NCBI GenBank assembly: GCA_023265625.1
Contig: JAHFST010000005.1
Span: forward strand, 123,635 to 187,634
Reading direction: 5' to 3'
DNA length: 64,000 nucleotides
Origin: Deltaproteobacteria bacterium
GTDB lineage: Bacteria; UBA10199; JACPAL01; JAHFST01
Part shown: positions 52,794-61,096 of the stretch, piece by piece
Layout: each line of letters starts with the position of its first letter
Position numbering within the stretch: position 1 is the stretch's first letter
Position numbers and translations under genes: made by a program
Notes under the pieces: model-generated
Seen by the model: the letters and a program-made list of their open reading frames with translations, nothing else
Databases searched by the model: none
What the model was told of the DNA's origin: nothing

Positions 52794-53479
52794 CGTTGGG
52801 CCTCGAGATAACGCACCGTGAGAAATAGCAAAAAGAAAATAACCGCCAAATAATAAAACAGATCGGAACTATCCAATACCCCAACGCTAAAACTCTGCAG
52901 ATGGGTAATCAGGGAAACTTTTTCACCGAGGGCTCCACCAACATCCGAGAGAAACCAGAGTGTCAGCAAGGGCACAAAGGTTAAGACCGCCGCAATGACC
53001 TGATTTTTGGTGAGGGCAGACGCCAACAGACCCAACGCCAAAAAGCTGCCCCCCAGCAAAAAAAGTCCTAAATAACAAAACAACATCGGCCCCCACTCAG
53101 GCTGACCGAGAATCGCAATACAAATGGGATAAATAGCCGTTGCGAGCAAAAAGATGGCGAGCAAAATCAGCATGGCGCCGTATTTTCCGAGTACGATCTG
53201 CAAATCCGTCAAGGGAGCCGTTTTCAAAAGTTCCATCGTGCCATTCTTCATCTCTTCGGAGAAAACCCTCATGGAAAGAAACGGGGTCACAAACAGGAGG
53301 ATCACCGCCATAAAATAAATCATCCCCCGCATCGAGGCTTCTGGCAAATGCTGCGGACTGGCCTGGGTCACATGCGCACTAAAGGCAAACCCGGTCAAAA
53401 ATAAAAAGAGCGCCAACCCAACCGCCAAGATCGGGGAGGCTATTTGAATTTTTAATTCCTTCTTAATCAAGGCAAACAT
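52784..53479 (-). CDS. ABC-2 permease, GldF-like
   Basis: 231 aa, six membrane helices. Typical segments are FLSMRVFSEEMKNGTMELLK and APLTDLQIVLGKYGAMLILL. Membrane subunit of the transporter formed with the ATPase immediately upstream and the GldG-like protein downstream. Confidence 0.9.
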   Translation of the reverse strand: MFALIKKELKIQIASPILAVGLALFLFLTGFAFSAHVTQASPQHLPEASMRGMIYFMAVILLFVTPFLSMRVFSEEMKNGTMELLKTAPLTDLQIVLGKYGAMLILLAIFLLATAIYPICIAILGQPEWGPMLFCYLGLFLLGGSFLALGLLASALTKNQVIAAVLTFVPLLTLWFLSDVGGALGEKVSLITHLQSFSVGVLDSSDLFYYLAVIFFLLFLTVRYLEAQRWR

Positions 53480-53491
53480 AAATCCTCAATT

Positions 53492-54286
53492 CTACGCCGT
53501 TAATGACAAAAAAATTTCTTCCAAATCAGACCCATGCTCTTCTACCCCGTTCACGCCAGGGATCGTTTCGATCTGTTTTTTGATGAGCGCGGGATCCCCC
53601 GAGACTTGCACCAGCAGTTTTTTGCGCTGCAAGTTTTGGCTCAGTTGATCCAGGCTCCCGTCCGCAATCACTTGTCCCTTATTCAGGATCACCACCCGAT
53701 CACACACCGCGGACACTTCCTGCAAAATATGCGACGAGAGCAGGATGACACGGTTGTCTTTCAAATGAAGCAGGAGCTCGCGAATCTCGATAATTTGCTT
53801 TGGATCAAGCCCGATCGTGGGTTCATCCAAGATCAAAATCGGCGGTTGATGCACAATCGCCTGGGCTAATCCCACCCTTTGTCGATACCCCTTGGAGAGA
53901 TTGCCGATCAAACGGTGCCGCACGTGTCCCAAACCCGTTCTTTCCAACGCCTCAGAAACAAAGCGGGCTGGTGGGTTCAGGGCATACAGATCCGCCACGA
54001 AACACAATGATTCTTCTACCGTCAGTTCCGAGTAGAGAGGTGGAATCTCCGGCAGGTAACCGATCAACCGCTTGGCCTCTTGTGGGTGCTGTAAAAGATC
54101 ATAGTCCCCCACCCGCACCGAACCGGAGGTCGGCGGCATATACCCCGTGAGGATGCGCATGGTCGTCGTCTTGCCGGCGCCATTGTGTCCAAGCAGACCA
54201 ACAATTTCTCCAGGCTTCACAGATAACGAAATGCCACTGATGGCGGTGATCGGACCAAATTTTTTCGTAATTTTTTCGGCTTGGAT
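53492..54286 (-). CDS. ABC transporter ATP-binding protein, GldA-like
   Basis: 264 aa from the ATG at 54286; an alternative ATG at 54301 overlaps the cpoB stop (TAATG). Walker A GHNGAGKTT, Q-loop LPEIPPLYSELTV, signature LSKGYRQRVGLAQ (LSKGY in place of LSGGQ, usual in this subfamily), Walker B ILILDEPTIGLD, switch LSSHILQEV. Energises the Gld-type transporter. Confidence 0.94.
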   Translation of the reverse strand: MQAEKITKKFGPITAISGISLSVKPGEIVGLLGHNGAGKTTTMRILTGYMPPTSGSVRVGDYDLLQHPQEAKRLIGYLPEIPPLYSELTVEESLCFVADLYALNPPARFVSEALERTGLGHVRHRLIGNLSKGYRQRVGLAQAIVHQPPILILDEPTIGLDPKQIIEIRELLLHLKDNRVILLSSHILQEVSAVCDRVVILNKGQVIADGSLDQLSQNLQRKKLLVQVSGDPALIKKQIETIPGVNGVEEHGSDLEEIFLSLTA

Positions 54287-54300
54287 CATACACGAAACCA

Positions 54301-55116
54301 TTAAGGGAAAGGCAGTGGCGGAGCCATGGTCTCCGGAGCGGCCGGCGCCGTACCAGCCAACACCTGATCAATTTTATGCATCCGCTCGCGCGCCAACGAG
54401 GCCTCTTCGGAGTGAGGGAAATCATTGATGATCTTTTGCAAGAAGGTCCGGGCATCCTGATAAGATTTCATTTCAAAAAGCGCATACCCTTGCTTTAAAA
54501 TGGCGGCCGCCCGTTTTGGACTCTTGGGAAAATTCTTATTCACCTTCTCAAACTCCAAGATGGCCTTGGCATAATCCTTGGTGGCAAAATAGGCCTCGCC
54601 CTTCCAATACTGGGCATTGTCCGCCAACGCGCTCTTCGAATATTTTTTCAAATAGGCTTCAAATAATTCCACGGCTTTTTTATAATTTTTGAGATTAATC
54701 TCCACTAAGGCCTTTTGATACTCCCCCATCTCCTCGCTTGTCTGGGCCGTCTTACCATCAGACACACTACCCGTTCCTCCTGAGGAATTTTGGGTAAACA
54801 CCTCTTCAAATTGATGAGAAAACATTGAGAGTTTTTCTTCTAAACCAGTCAGCCTATAATCAAAATCCCGTAACCCTTGATCCCCCTTATTTCGCTGTTC
54901 ATCAATGAAATGCTTCGCGGCCTCAATCTCCCCCGATAAAATTTGCAAATCGGAGCGAATCTGCGCCAAAGTTTGAACCGTATCGGCTAAACTTCTGTTG
55001 TTGGTCTCAACGACCCTTTTGAGTTCTTGAATTTCCTGCTCATAACGATCGTCTTTGGCCCAAACACTGGAATGGAGGAATAAAATCAGGCCAAACAACA
55101 GAAAAAACGATTTCAT
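54301..55116 (-). CDS. cpoB: Tol-Pal accessory protein CpoB/YbgF
   Basis: 271 aa. Signal peptide MKSFFLLFGLILFLHSSVWA, a trimerising coiled coil (residues 25-105) and a C-terminal set of TPR repeats (YQKALVEINLKNYKKAVELF, AYFATKDYAKAILEFEKV). Coordinates peptidoglycan synthesis with outer-membrane constriction. It follows pal, separated by a strong terminator, and leads directly into the Gld-type transporter genes. Confidence 0.92.
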   Translation of the reverse strand: MKSFFLLFGLILFLHSSVWAKDDRYEQEIQELKRVVETNNRSLADTVQTLAQIRSDLQILSGEIEAAKHFIDEQRNKGDQGLRDFDYRLTGLEEKLSMFSHQFEEVFTQNSSGGTGSVSDGKTAQTSEEMGEYQKALVEINLKNYKKAVELFEAYLKKYSKSALADNAQYWKGEAYFATKDYAKAILEFEKVNKNFPKSPKRAAAILKQGYALFEMKSYQDARTFLQKIINDFPHSEEASLARERMHKIDQVLAGTAPAAPETMAPPLPFP

Positions 55117-55142
55117 GACCGGTGGGTTTAAGCTACTTAAAT

Positions 55143-55186
55143 AAAAAAATCAAGAGGCCATCCGGGATATCCCGAATGGCCTCTTG
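55143..55186 (-). terminator. intrinsic terminator after pal
   Basis: On the minus strand CAAGAGGCCATTCGGG-ATAT-CCCGGATGGCCTCTTG is followed by ATTTTTTTA. The 16-bp stem with a single mismatch (a T-G pair) and seven T residues is the clearest intrinsic terminator in the window. It lies between pal (stop at 55208) and cpoB (start 55116), so cpoB must have its own promoter or depend on read-through. Confidence 0.85.
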
Positions 55187-55207
55187 AACACACTAAATCA
55201 GTATCAA

Positions 55208-55633
55208 CTATTTCTTGAAATCGGCCCGACGATTCTGCCACCAGCAACTCTCATTATGACAAGTCGCTGCCGGTTTCTCTTCCCCATAACTCTTGACGGA
55301 AAGATGGGCGGCTTCAACCCCCAAGGAAACCAAATAGCTCTTGGTGGCACTGGCACGACGATGACCGAGGGCAATGTTGTATTCCTCGGTGCCGCGCTCG
55401 TCGCAGTTACCTTCGACGGTCACATCGCCACTTTTGTGTTTCTTGATCCAATCGGCATTGCCTTCCAAGATCGTCTTGGACTCTGCCTTAATATCCGCTC
55501 GGTCAAAATCAAAATGAACCGACTTCAAACCCGCCGCGGATGTTGCCTTCTTAGGCCGACCCTGCTGCTGACATCCGACACCGAGTAGTAATACACTGAC
55601 TGCCATTACGGCAAACATCCACTGCTTCTTCAT
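55208..55633 (-). CDS. pal: peptidoglycan-associated lipoprotein Pal
   Basis: 141 aa. Lipobox LLLGVGC (Cys21), then an OmpA-like domain: VHFDFDRADIKAESKTIL, VEGNCDERGTEEYNIALGHR and RASATKSYLVSLGV. Outer-membrane anchor of the Tol-Pal system. It keeps the Pal hallmark NCDERG. The C-terminus has the CHNESCWWQNRRADF form common in deltaproteobacteria-like Pal proteins. tolB, tolA, tolQ and tolR are not in the window. Confidence 0.95.
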   Translation of the reverse strand: MKKQWMFAVMAVSVLLLGVGCQQQGRPKKATSAAGLKSVHFDFDRADIKAESKTILEGNADWIKKHKSGDVTVEGNCDERGTEEYNIALGHRRASATKSYLVSLGVEAAHLSVKSYGEEKPAATCHNESCWWQNRRADFKK

Positions 55634-55759
55634 ATCTTCCCCCTTTAATTTAATTTTTCAAAACTAACCAGAACTACCTTTAAGTGACAATTTAATTGTA
55701 AAAAAAGTAGGTCCAAGATATGGGAATTTTTGATAGAAGTCAAGTACTTTGGGGACAAC

Positions 55760-56479
55760 GTGATTCGAAAAGGTTTTCGGTTAACGCCATGCGTTATAGT
55801 GGGTTGGTTGTTTTTTCTATTCCAGGGCGCCCTGCAGCCGGGAACTCTTTGGGCGGGGCCGCGGGCAGAATATGAACACGCCGCATCCCATTTGCAAAAC
55901 TTTGTCAGTCAACTGCCTTATTCCGAAAAAATATTAATCCAACGAACTGATTTTAAAAAAGCTGCCACCCTCCCTCCAAGCCAAAGGGCCCTGATCGAAA
56001 AATTTCACCGACTCAAAACGGAACGCGCCTTTTGGCAACAAGCCATGGACTTACAACAAGCCCTGCTAGACCTCCCCAACACCTCAAAAACCCGCGCGGA
56101 AGAAGAGGCTGGCCAGATCGCCACACGCGCCCTCGAAACGGCGCAAACCCTGACACAGCAATATCATGTCACTCGGCCAGCGGTCTTCCATAACATGTTG
56201 ATTAATATTGGCTTGAAGAAACGAGGCCTGTGCTATCATTGGGCCAGCGATTTGTTGACTGCATTGCAGAAATTGCCACTCAAAACCTACCAACTTCATT
56301 GGGGGGTGGCCCATCGTGGCCAATTAAGTGAGCATAACAGCGTGGTCGTCACGAGTCCCGGCAGCCTCTTTGATGAGGGATTGGTCTTGGATGCCTGGCG
56401 CCACTCGGGCCAGCTTTATTGGGCCAGGGTCAAAAAAGATCACTACCCCTGGAAGGAACTTCCACCCGAGGAATTGTAA
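55760..56479 (+). CDS. exported protein with Cys-His-Asp peptidase-like triad
   Basis: 239 aa from the GTG at 55760; a TTG at 55730 is an alternative. Signal-like N-terminus (VIVGWLFFLFQGALQPGTLWA). The C-terminal half has KRGLCYHWASDLLTALQ, then LSEHNSVVVTSPG and GLVLDAWRHSGQLYW. Order and spacing of Cys, His and Asp are those of the transglutaminase/papain-like fold, and the Trp/Tyr next to them fits. I do not recognise a named family, so activity is inference. Confidence 0.78.
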   Translation: MIRKGFRLTPCVIVGWLFFLFQGALQPGTLWAGPRAEYEHAASHLQNFVSQLPYSEKILIQRTDFKKAATLPPSQRALIEKFHRLKTERAFWQQAMDLQQALLDLPNTSKTRAEEEAGQIATRALETAQTLTQQYHVTRPAVFHNMLINIGLKKRGLCYHWASDLLTALQKLPLKTYQLHWGVAHRGQLSEHNSVVVTSPGSLFDEGLVLDAWRHSGQLYWARVKKDHYPWKELPPEEL

Positions 56480-56519
56480 GGGCCTTGTCATCGCAATTTT
56501 TTTTCAGTAAGGTACCAAA

Positions 56520-56921
56520 ATGCCCGCAAGGATTAGAATTGATGTCCTGATTGTCGACCGGTCAACGTTAGCCCATAATCTCTACCAGTTATTGTTCACC
56601 GGACAAAACCGGTTCCGCATCAGCTTCGCTGACGAGTTCCAAAGCCTCACGAAGCGCAGTCATCGATTTCGGCCCGATATCCTGCTGGTCAACAGCAATG
56701 CCATTGAACGTGACACCTTGAATGGCTTTCGCTTCCCCTGTCCCACCATCTTGATCGCCTCAAAGGACCGACTCGACCTGCAGGAATCAACCGCGGAGCA
56801 AAAACAAGTGACGCTGATTGATAAACCCTTTTACCCCTATGACCTTTTGTCAGTGGTCAACCGCCTCGCAGGACAGCGCATTGAAAAAGAGCGTAAAAAG
56901 GTCAAAAGGAAATCATCATGA
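56520..56921 (+). CDS. pseudo-receiver domain protein
   Basis: 133 aa. A response-regulator fold: IDVLIVDRSTLAHNLYQLLF with Asp13, FRPDILLVNSN, ILIASKDR and LIDKPFYPYDLLS with Lys102. The phosphorylated Asp is replaced by Asn58. Loss of the acceptor with conservation of the Lys points to a phosphorylation-independent receiver. No output domain. Its end overlaps the PilZ gene by 4 bp. Confidence 0.82.
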   Translation: MPARIRIDVLIVDRSTLAHNLYQLLFTGQNRFRISFADEFQSLTKRSHRFRPDILLVNSNAIERDTLNGFRFPCPTILIASKDRLDLQESTAEQKQVTLIDKPFYPYDLLSVVNRLAGQRIEKERKKVKRKSS

Positions 56922-57268
56922 TAAAGGCCAAGAGGGGCGAAGAAAAAAGACTCTTTGAACGCAAACGATTACGAAGTCGGGTGGTTTTTGAAGACGAATC
57001 GGGGGAAGGTTTCATCTATTTTTACTCGACCGACGTAAGCTCTGGGGGCATTTTTTTTGAGTCGGATGTCCCGTTAAAAATCGGCACCAAGGTTTTTCTC
57101 TCTTTCAATCTCCCTCCTGAAAACAAGATCGTCCGCGCCACGGGCACCGTGGTCCGAGTCGAACGCGAAAAGGGGGGAGCCACCGTCCTGGGCATGGGCA
57201 TCCAATTCGTAGACATCACCGATCAGGCCCAACAACAGTTGGATCAATATATCAAAGGTACTGTTTAA
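56918..57268 (+). CDS. PilZ domain protein
   Basis: 116 aa single-domain PilZ. The RxxxR arm is R15-KRL-R19 within ERKRLRSR, and the DVSSGG motif is at residues 39-44, so c-di-GMP binding is expected. Encoded in an ATGA overlap with the pseudo-receiver, which suggests the two act together. The last 17 bp overlap the convergent ArsA-like gene. Confidence 0.9.
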   Translation: MIKAKRGEEKRLFERKRLRSRVVFEDESGEGFIYFYSTDVSSGGIFFESDVPLKIGTKVFLSFNLPPENKIVRATGTVVRVEREKGGATVLGMGIQFVDITDQAQQQLDQYIKGTV

Positions 57269-58316
57269 TCTTCGTCAAACTATCCAGGTCGTGAACATCC
57301 TTGAGTTGCAGCGGGATACCCCAGAGCGGTTTTTTCTTGCTGACCTTTTTTAAGAGATTAATGGCGCTTTGGTCCCGTTCCGCCAGTTTTTGATAATTGT
57401 GATAATTGACCTCCAACTTGCGGGAGAGCGTGTCCGAGATCTTTGGCCATCGAAAACCTTCCTCGGATAAAAATTCGGTGTGAACACGGTTCACCATAAA
57501 GCCAACAAAGTGAAGATCGTATTCCTGGATCATCCGATAAAAATAGAGGGCATCTTGCACAGCCATTTCTTGCGGCGTGGTCACCAGCACAAATCCAACC
57601 CTTTTCTCGCGCAAGAGGTGATAGACCGATTCGGCTCGCTCATGAAACCCGGATAAAAAGCTCTCAATCAACGACAGCATTTCGGAGAGCTCATAGAGAA
57701 AGGCAAAACCGGCCAATTGATCAAAAATGGCGAGAATTTTTTCCGATCCCTTCCGCAAGAAACCGATCCCCACCCGCCCCGCAAACAAGCCCGGCTTGAG
57801 AAACCACTGCAACAGGCTATGCGAGGTGATATTCATCATTTTTTTGGGCGCCTCCAAAAAATCGAGGGCGTGTCGGGTGGGCGGGGTATCCAACACAATC
57901 AGGTCATAATCCCCCTGCTGATCGATCTCATACAAGCGCTCCATGGCCATATATTCCTGGGAACCCGCCATCATACTCGACATATGCTGGTAGAGCCGGT
58001 TGTTTAAGATCCGCTCCCGGACCGCGGTGGAGGGGGAGTATTTTTCAATGAGCCGATCAAAGGTTCGCTTGGTGTCCAACATCATGGCGTCCATCTGGCC
58101 GGGTCCGGGGATACCGGCGACAGTGGCCGGTTCATCGGTCAAGGAAGAAAGCCCTAAGGCCGTCGCGAGCCGCTTCGCCGGATCAATGGTGAGGACAATA
58201 CTCTTCTTCCCCTCCAAGGCCCCGCGCAGGGCCAAAGTAGCCGCAAGAGTGGTCTTCCCGACACCACCACTCCCAGCACAAACGAGAATTTGCTTGTGGT
58301 TATGATTTTTCTTCAT
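57252..58316 (-). CDS. ArsA/Get3-like ATPase, subunit without signature lysine
   Basis: 354 aa. P-loop CAGSGGVGKTT: Lys21 is kept but the signature (intermonomer) lysine is Ser16. Switch I TIDPAKRLATALG keeps the catalytic Asp45; switch II DLIVLDTPPTRHALDFLEAP. The helical domain is Met-rich (YQHMSSMMAGSQEYMAMERL), as in client-binding Get3-type proteins. Overlaps the partner gene by 4 bp. Related to the paired ArsA-like ATPases of mycobacteria (BagA/BagB) by organisation; no arsenic-binding cysteines. Confidence 0.9.
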   Translation of the reverse strand: MKKNHNHKQILVCAGSGGVGKTTLAATLALRGALEGKKSIVLTIDPAKRLATALGLSSLTDEPATVAGIPGPGQMDAMMLDTKRTFDRLIEKYSPSTAVRERILNNRLYQHMSSMMAGSQEYMAMERLYEIDQQGDYDLIVLDTPPTRHALDFLEAPKKMMNITSHSLLQWFLKPGLFAGRVGIGFLRKGSEKILAIFDQLAGFAFLYELSEMLSLIESFLSGFHERAESVYHLLREKRVGFVLVTTPQEMAVQDALYFYRMIQEYDLHFVGFMVNRVHTEFLSEEGFRWPKISDTLSRKLEVNYHNYQKLAERDQSAINLLKKVSKKKPLWGIPLQLKDVHDLDSLTKIKQYL

Positions 58317-59212
58317 AACAATTCTTTGGCAAGTGCATCCGCCACCACTTGTACCTCGGCCAGTTTAAATTCCGGCGTGTAGAGAAACGGAATCTTGACC
58401 AAGGGGACCTCGGGGAGGGCATTTTTTAATTGGTTCAGGTATAACTCCGATAAATCGGCACGGGCCAATTCGAGAGACATGGCCTTGCCCTGTGGCGAGC
58501 CAACGGGCAAAGAACCAAATTCCTCCGCCTCATCCGTCGTCAAAGGCGACGTGCGAAATTGATTCAACAACAACAGTTCCAGCGGCAACGCCATCTTCTG
58601 TAATTGGGCGCTCATCTCCAAGGCCTCGGTGACCGGCATTTCTTCCGGCAATGTCACGAGCACAATCTGGGTCTTGTTCTCATCATGCAGTAACCGATCA
58701 ATCCCATCGGAATGAGTCTTTAAAGGCCCGACCTTTACGGCGCTCGCCACAATAGAAGGGACCTGCAGCAGAGAAACCCCATGCCCCGTCGCAGGGGCAT
58801 CCACCACGATGAGATCATAGTTATTCACCGAGGCATAGATCTTGCCAATCGACATCAGGTCTCCCAACCCGGGGATGGCCTCAATGAAGTAACGCACAAA
58901 TTTATTCTCAAAAACGGCCTTATAGAGCCCTTTAAACTTGATCTGCATCAAGACATATTCTTCAAAGGAGAGCTTGGGAGAAATATTGATCGCCCACAGA
59001 TGGGGCAAAACCTCTCGTTCTGGATAACCAATGTCTTCATTCAGGAGTTGGGAAACCTGCCCTTCGGAATTAATCTCCGCCAACAAGGTCTTTTTCCCTT
59101 GTTCCGCCGCCAAGAGGGCCAACGCAAGACTGACTGTCGTCTTGCCTACTCCCCCTTTTCCCGAGACGATGATTAATTTTTTTGCAAAGAGCTTGGAAAG
59201 ATTGAATTTCAC
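58313..59212 (-). CDS. ArsA/Get3-like ATPase, subunit with signature lysine
   Basis: 299 aa. P-loop IIVSGKGGVGKTT has both Lys19 (signature) and Lys24. Switch I is degenerate: LLAEINSEGQ replaces the usual D-P-A-x-x-L, so the catalytic Asp is missing. Switch II VVDAPATGHGVSLLQVP is intact. Shorter helical domain than its partner. It overlaps the PhaR-type gene and the other ATPase gene by 4 bp each. Probably forms an obligate heterodimer with the 354-aa subunit. Confidence 0.9.
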   Translation of the reverse strand: MKFNLSKLFAKKLIIVSGKGGVGKTTVSLALALLAAEQGKKTLLAEINSEGQVSQLLNEDIGYPEREVLPHLWAINISPKLSFEEYVLMQIKFKGLYKAVFENKFVRYFIEAIPGLGDLMSIGKIYASVNNYDLIVVDAPATGHGVSLLQVPSIVASAVKVGPLKTHSDGIDRLLHDENKTQIVLVTLPEEMPVTEALEMSAQLQKMALPLELLLLNQFRTSPLTTDEAEEFGSLPVGSPQGKAMSLELARADLSELYLNQLKNALPEVPLVKIPFLYTPEFKLAEVQVVADALAKELL

Positions 59213-59733
59213 TTTTCGTACTTGCGCAGCTTATCCTCGAGCTGATCAATTTTTTTCTGCAAGGTGCGAATCTCCGACTGGAGATTGGGAAGCACAGACA
59301 CCGATTCCAGGGCGCCTTTTACCTTATCGTCAATAAACTCACGCACCAAGGTGCGTCCCTCTTCGAGGGAAAAATCGCCCTTGCGGATAATTTTTTCGAT
59401 CTCTTCGCGCGCGTGAGTGATCGAACTCACACCGCTTTCAATGGAGCTTTGCACAAATCCCACCAATTTTTCCCCGCCGCTTTGAATAATGTTGCGCAAG
59501 GTTGATAAGGGCAGGAGACTTTTTTTCTTTTTTTCCTGTTCAAAAATGATCTGCGTCAGGGTCACGCTCGTGAGGTCATCCTTGTTGCGGTTATCAATAA
59601 TCTGAACATCCTCGCCCTCCCGAATCATCAGGGCGATATCATCCAGGGTCACGTAACGGCTCGTCGTCGTGTCGTAGAGTTTTCTGTTTTGATACCGTTT
59701 GATCGCCCGTGATTTTTTAGCCGTATTGTTCAT
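59209..59733 (-). CDS. PhaR-type polyhydroxyalkanoate regulator with phasin-like tail
   Basis: 174 aa. Residues 8-70 are the PHB/PHA accumulation regulator DNA-binding domain (IKRYQNRKLYDTTTSRYVTL, then DDIALMIREGEDVQIIDN). Residues 90-174 are helical and phasin-like, ending in a coiled coil (IRTLQKKIDQLEDKLRKYEK). In PHA producers PhaR represses phasin genes and binds granules. Here it is the gene before the two ATPases, not next to a PHA synthase, so it may bind lipid or granule surfaces for them. Confidence 0.88.
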   Translation of the reverse strand: MNNTAKKSRAIKRYQNRKLYDTTTSRYVTLDDIALMIREGEDVQIIDNRNKDDLTSVTLTQIIFEQEKKKKSLLPLSTLRNIIQSGGEKLVGFVQSSIESGVSSITHAREEIEKIIRKGDFSLEEGRTLVREFIDDKVKGALESVSVLPNLQSEIRTLQKKIDQLEDKLRKYEK

Positions 59734-60172
59734 AGCTTTCTTGCCTCGCTTTATTATGCATCTCCTTCAACAAAACGCCCCGAATGGCGAGCAACACTTC
59801 CTGCTTCATCCTGGCCTTCTGGGTTTTAATGGCATTGTTTTCCTTAATCTCATGATCGATGACGGCCAAGATGGTCTGAAAAACTTTTTCCTGCAGCTCC
59901 AAAAAATCATCTTCGTCCACCTGCGAGAGGCGATTCACCAAGCCTTGGATGGTTTTTTGGACATAGCCCAAGACCGTCGCCATCGACTGGGCCTGCTCCA
60001 CATTCATGCCGTTCACATAACCATCCGCCAGGCTGAAAAGACTCTGCACCGCAAGCAGGATCTCCTTACTCGCCTTAAAAAGATGCTTTTTGATGGTCCC
60101 GAGTTCGCCGAGGCCCTTGATGATGGTGGAAAGGTCGATAAGATTGGCTGCACTCTTTGGCATAATGCTCAC
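59717..60172 (-). CDS. small all-helical protein, possibly phasin-like
   Basis: 151 aa. GTG start overlaps the tatA stop (GTGA); an ATG at 60163 is the alternative. No signal peptide; long amphipathic helices (LFKASKEILLAVQSLFSLAD, VLGYVQKTIQGLVNRLSQVD) without membrane segments, such as phasins have. Not a family I can name. It overlaps the PhaR-type gene by 17 bp and is part of the same coupled operon. Confidence 0.75.
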   Translation of the reverse strand: MSIMPKSAANLIDLSTIIKGLGELGTIKKHLFKASKEILLAVQSLFSLADGYVNGMNVEQAQSMATVLGYVQKTIQGLVNRLSQVDEDDFLELQEKVFQTILAVIDHEIKENNAIKTQKARMKQEVLLAIRGVLLKEMHNKARQESYEQYG

Positions 60173-60384
60173 TCTTGTTTTTTATCAGGACTAACATCCT
60201 CGTCGTGAGAGGATTTTTTGAAGTTTTTCATGGCCTGCCCAACGGCTGCACCAATGGATGGCAACTTTCCTGCACCAAATACAATCAAAACAATCACCAA
60301 AACGATAACCAATTCCCAGGGACCGAGACCCGCTATCCCTGCCTGACACACTGGGAACCCCGCGTAGGGTGAAAGATTCAACAT
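60169..60384 (-). CDS. tatA: twin-arginine translocase subunit TatA
   Basis: 71 aa. GLGPWELVIVLVIVLIVFGA, then the hinge GKLPSIG and amphipathic AAVGQAMKNFKKS, the family layout, and an acidic-basic tail. The first 17 residues form an extension before the usual start. Pore-forming subunit of the Tat exporter for folded proteins. tatB and tatC are not in the window. Confidence 0.92.
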   Translation of the reverse strand: MLNLSPYAGFPVCQAGIAGLGPWELVIVLVIVLIVFGAGKLPSIGAAVGQAMKNFKKSSHDEDVSPDKKQE

Positions 60385-60427
60385 TTGGGGAGGATTACCA
60401 TCGTCTCTTTATTCTGTCTAGATGAAT

Positions 60428-61096
60428 TTATGACGCGGCTATGACGCACTTCATGTCGCGAATGGTCTGTGCGTAATCAGCGCTTTTAAAAATGGCCGAA
60501 CCCGCCACAAACACCGTGGCGCCGGCATCTGCCAGGGATTTGATGTTGTCGAGCTTCACCCCCCCGTCAACTTCGATCTCCACGTCCAACCCGCGTTGGT
60601 CCAGCAGGGCACGCAATTGGGCCACCTTGTCCAAACACGCCGGAATGAAGGCCTGGCCGCCAAAACCTGGGTTCACGGTCATGATCAGGACCATTTTGAC
60701 CTGATCCAACACCCCGTGGATCGTGGCCAAGGGTGTCGCCGGATTGATGGCCACCGCCGGGGCCGCCCCACATTGGCGAATCAGGGCAAGTGTCTTGGGG
60801 AGATCGGGACAAGTCTCCACATGAACGGAAATCGAACCCGCCCCGGCCTGGGCAAATGCCGCAATATACCGTTCGGGGTGTTCGATCATCAGGTGCGCAT
60901 CTAACGGAAGGCCCGTGGAGCGCCGGGCCGCCTCGACCAAGATCGGCCCGGCTGTAATGTTGGGCACAAAGTGGCCATCCATCACATCCAAGTGGATCAG
61001 GTCAGCACCCGCTTGGGCAACGGCCTTGATCTCATCCCCTAATCGGGAAAAATCTGCGGAGAGTACCGACGGGGCAATTTTGTGCTTATTCGCCAA
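60428..61096 (-). CDS. rpe: ribulose-phosphate 3-epimerase
   Basis: 222 aa from a TTG at 61096, preceded by AAGGAAAACGTT; that length is exact for Rpe. IAPSVLSADFSRLGDEI, LIHLDVMDGHFVPNI, MTVNPGFGGQAFI and EIEVDGGVKLDNI. The start lies inside the end of fmt, overlapping by 11 bp. Pentose phosphate pathway enzyme. Confidence 0.95.
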   Translation of the reverse strand: MANKHKIAPSVLSADFSRLGDEIKAVAQAGADLIHLDVMDGHFVPNITAGPILVEAARRSTGLPLDAHLMIEHPERYIAAFAQAGAGSISVHVETCPDLPKTLALIRQCGAAPAVAINPATPLATIHGVLDQVKMVLIMTVNPGFGGQAFIPACLDKVAQLRALLDQRGLDVEIEVDGGVKLDNIKSLADAGATVFVAGSAIFKSADYAQTIRDMKCVIAAS

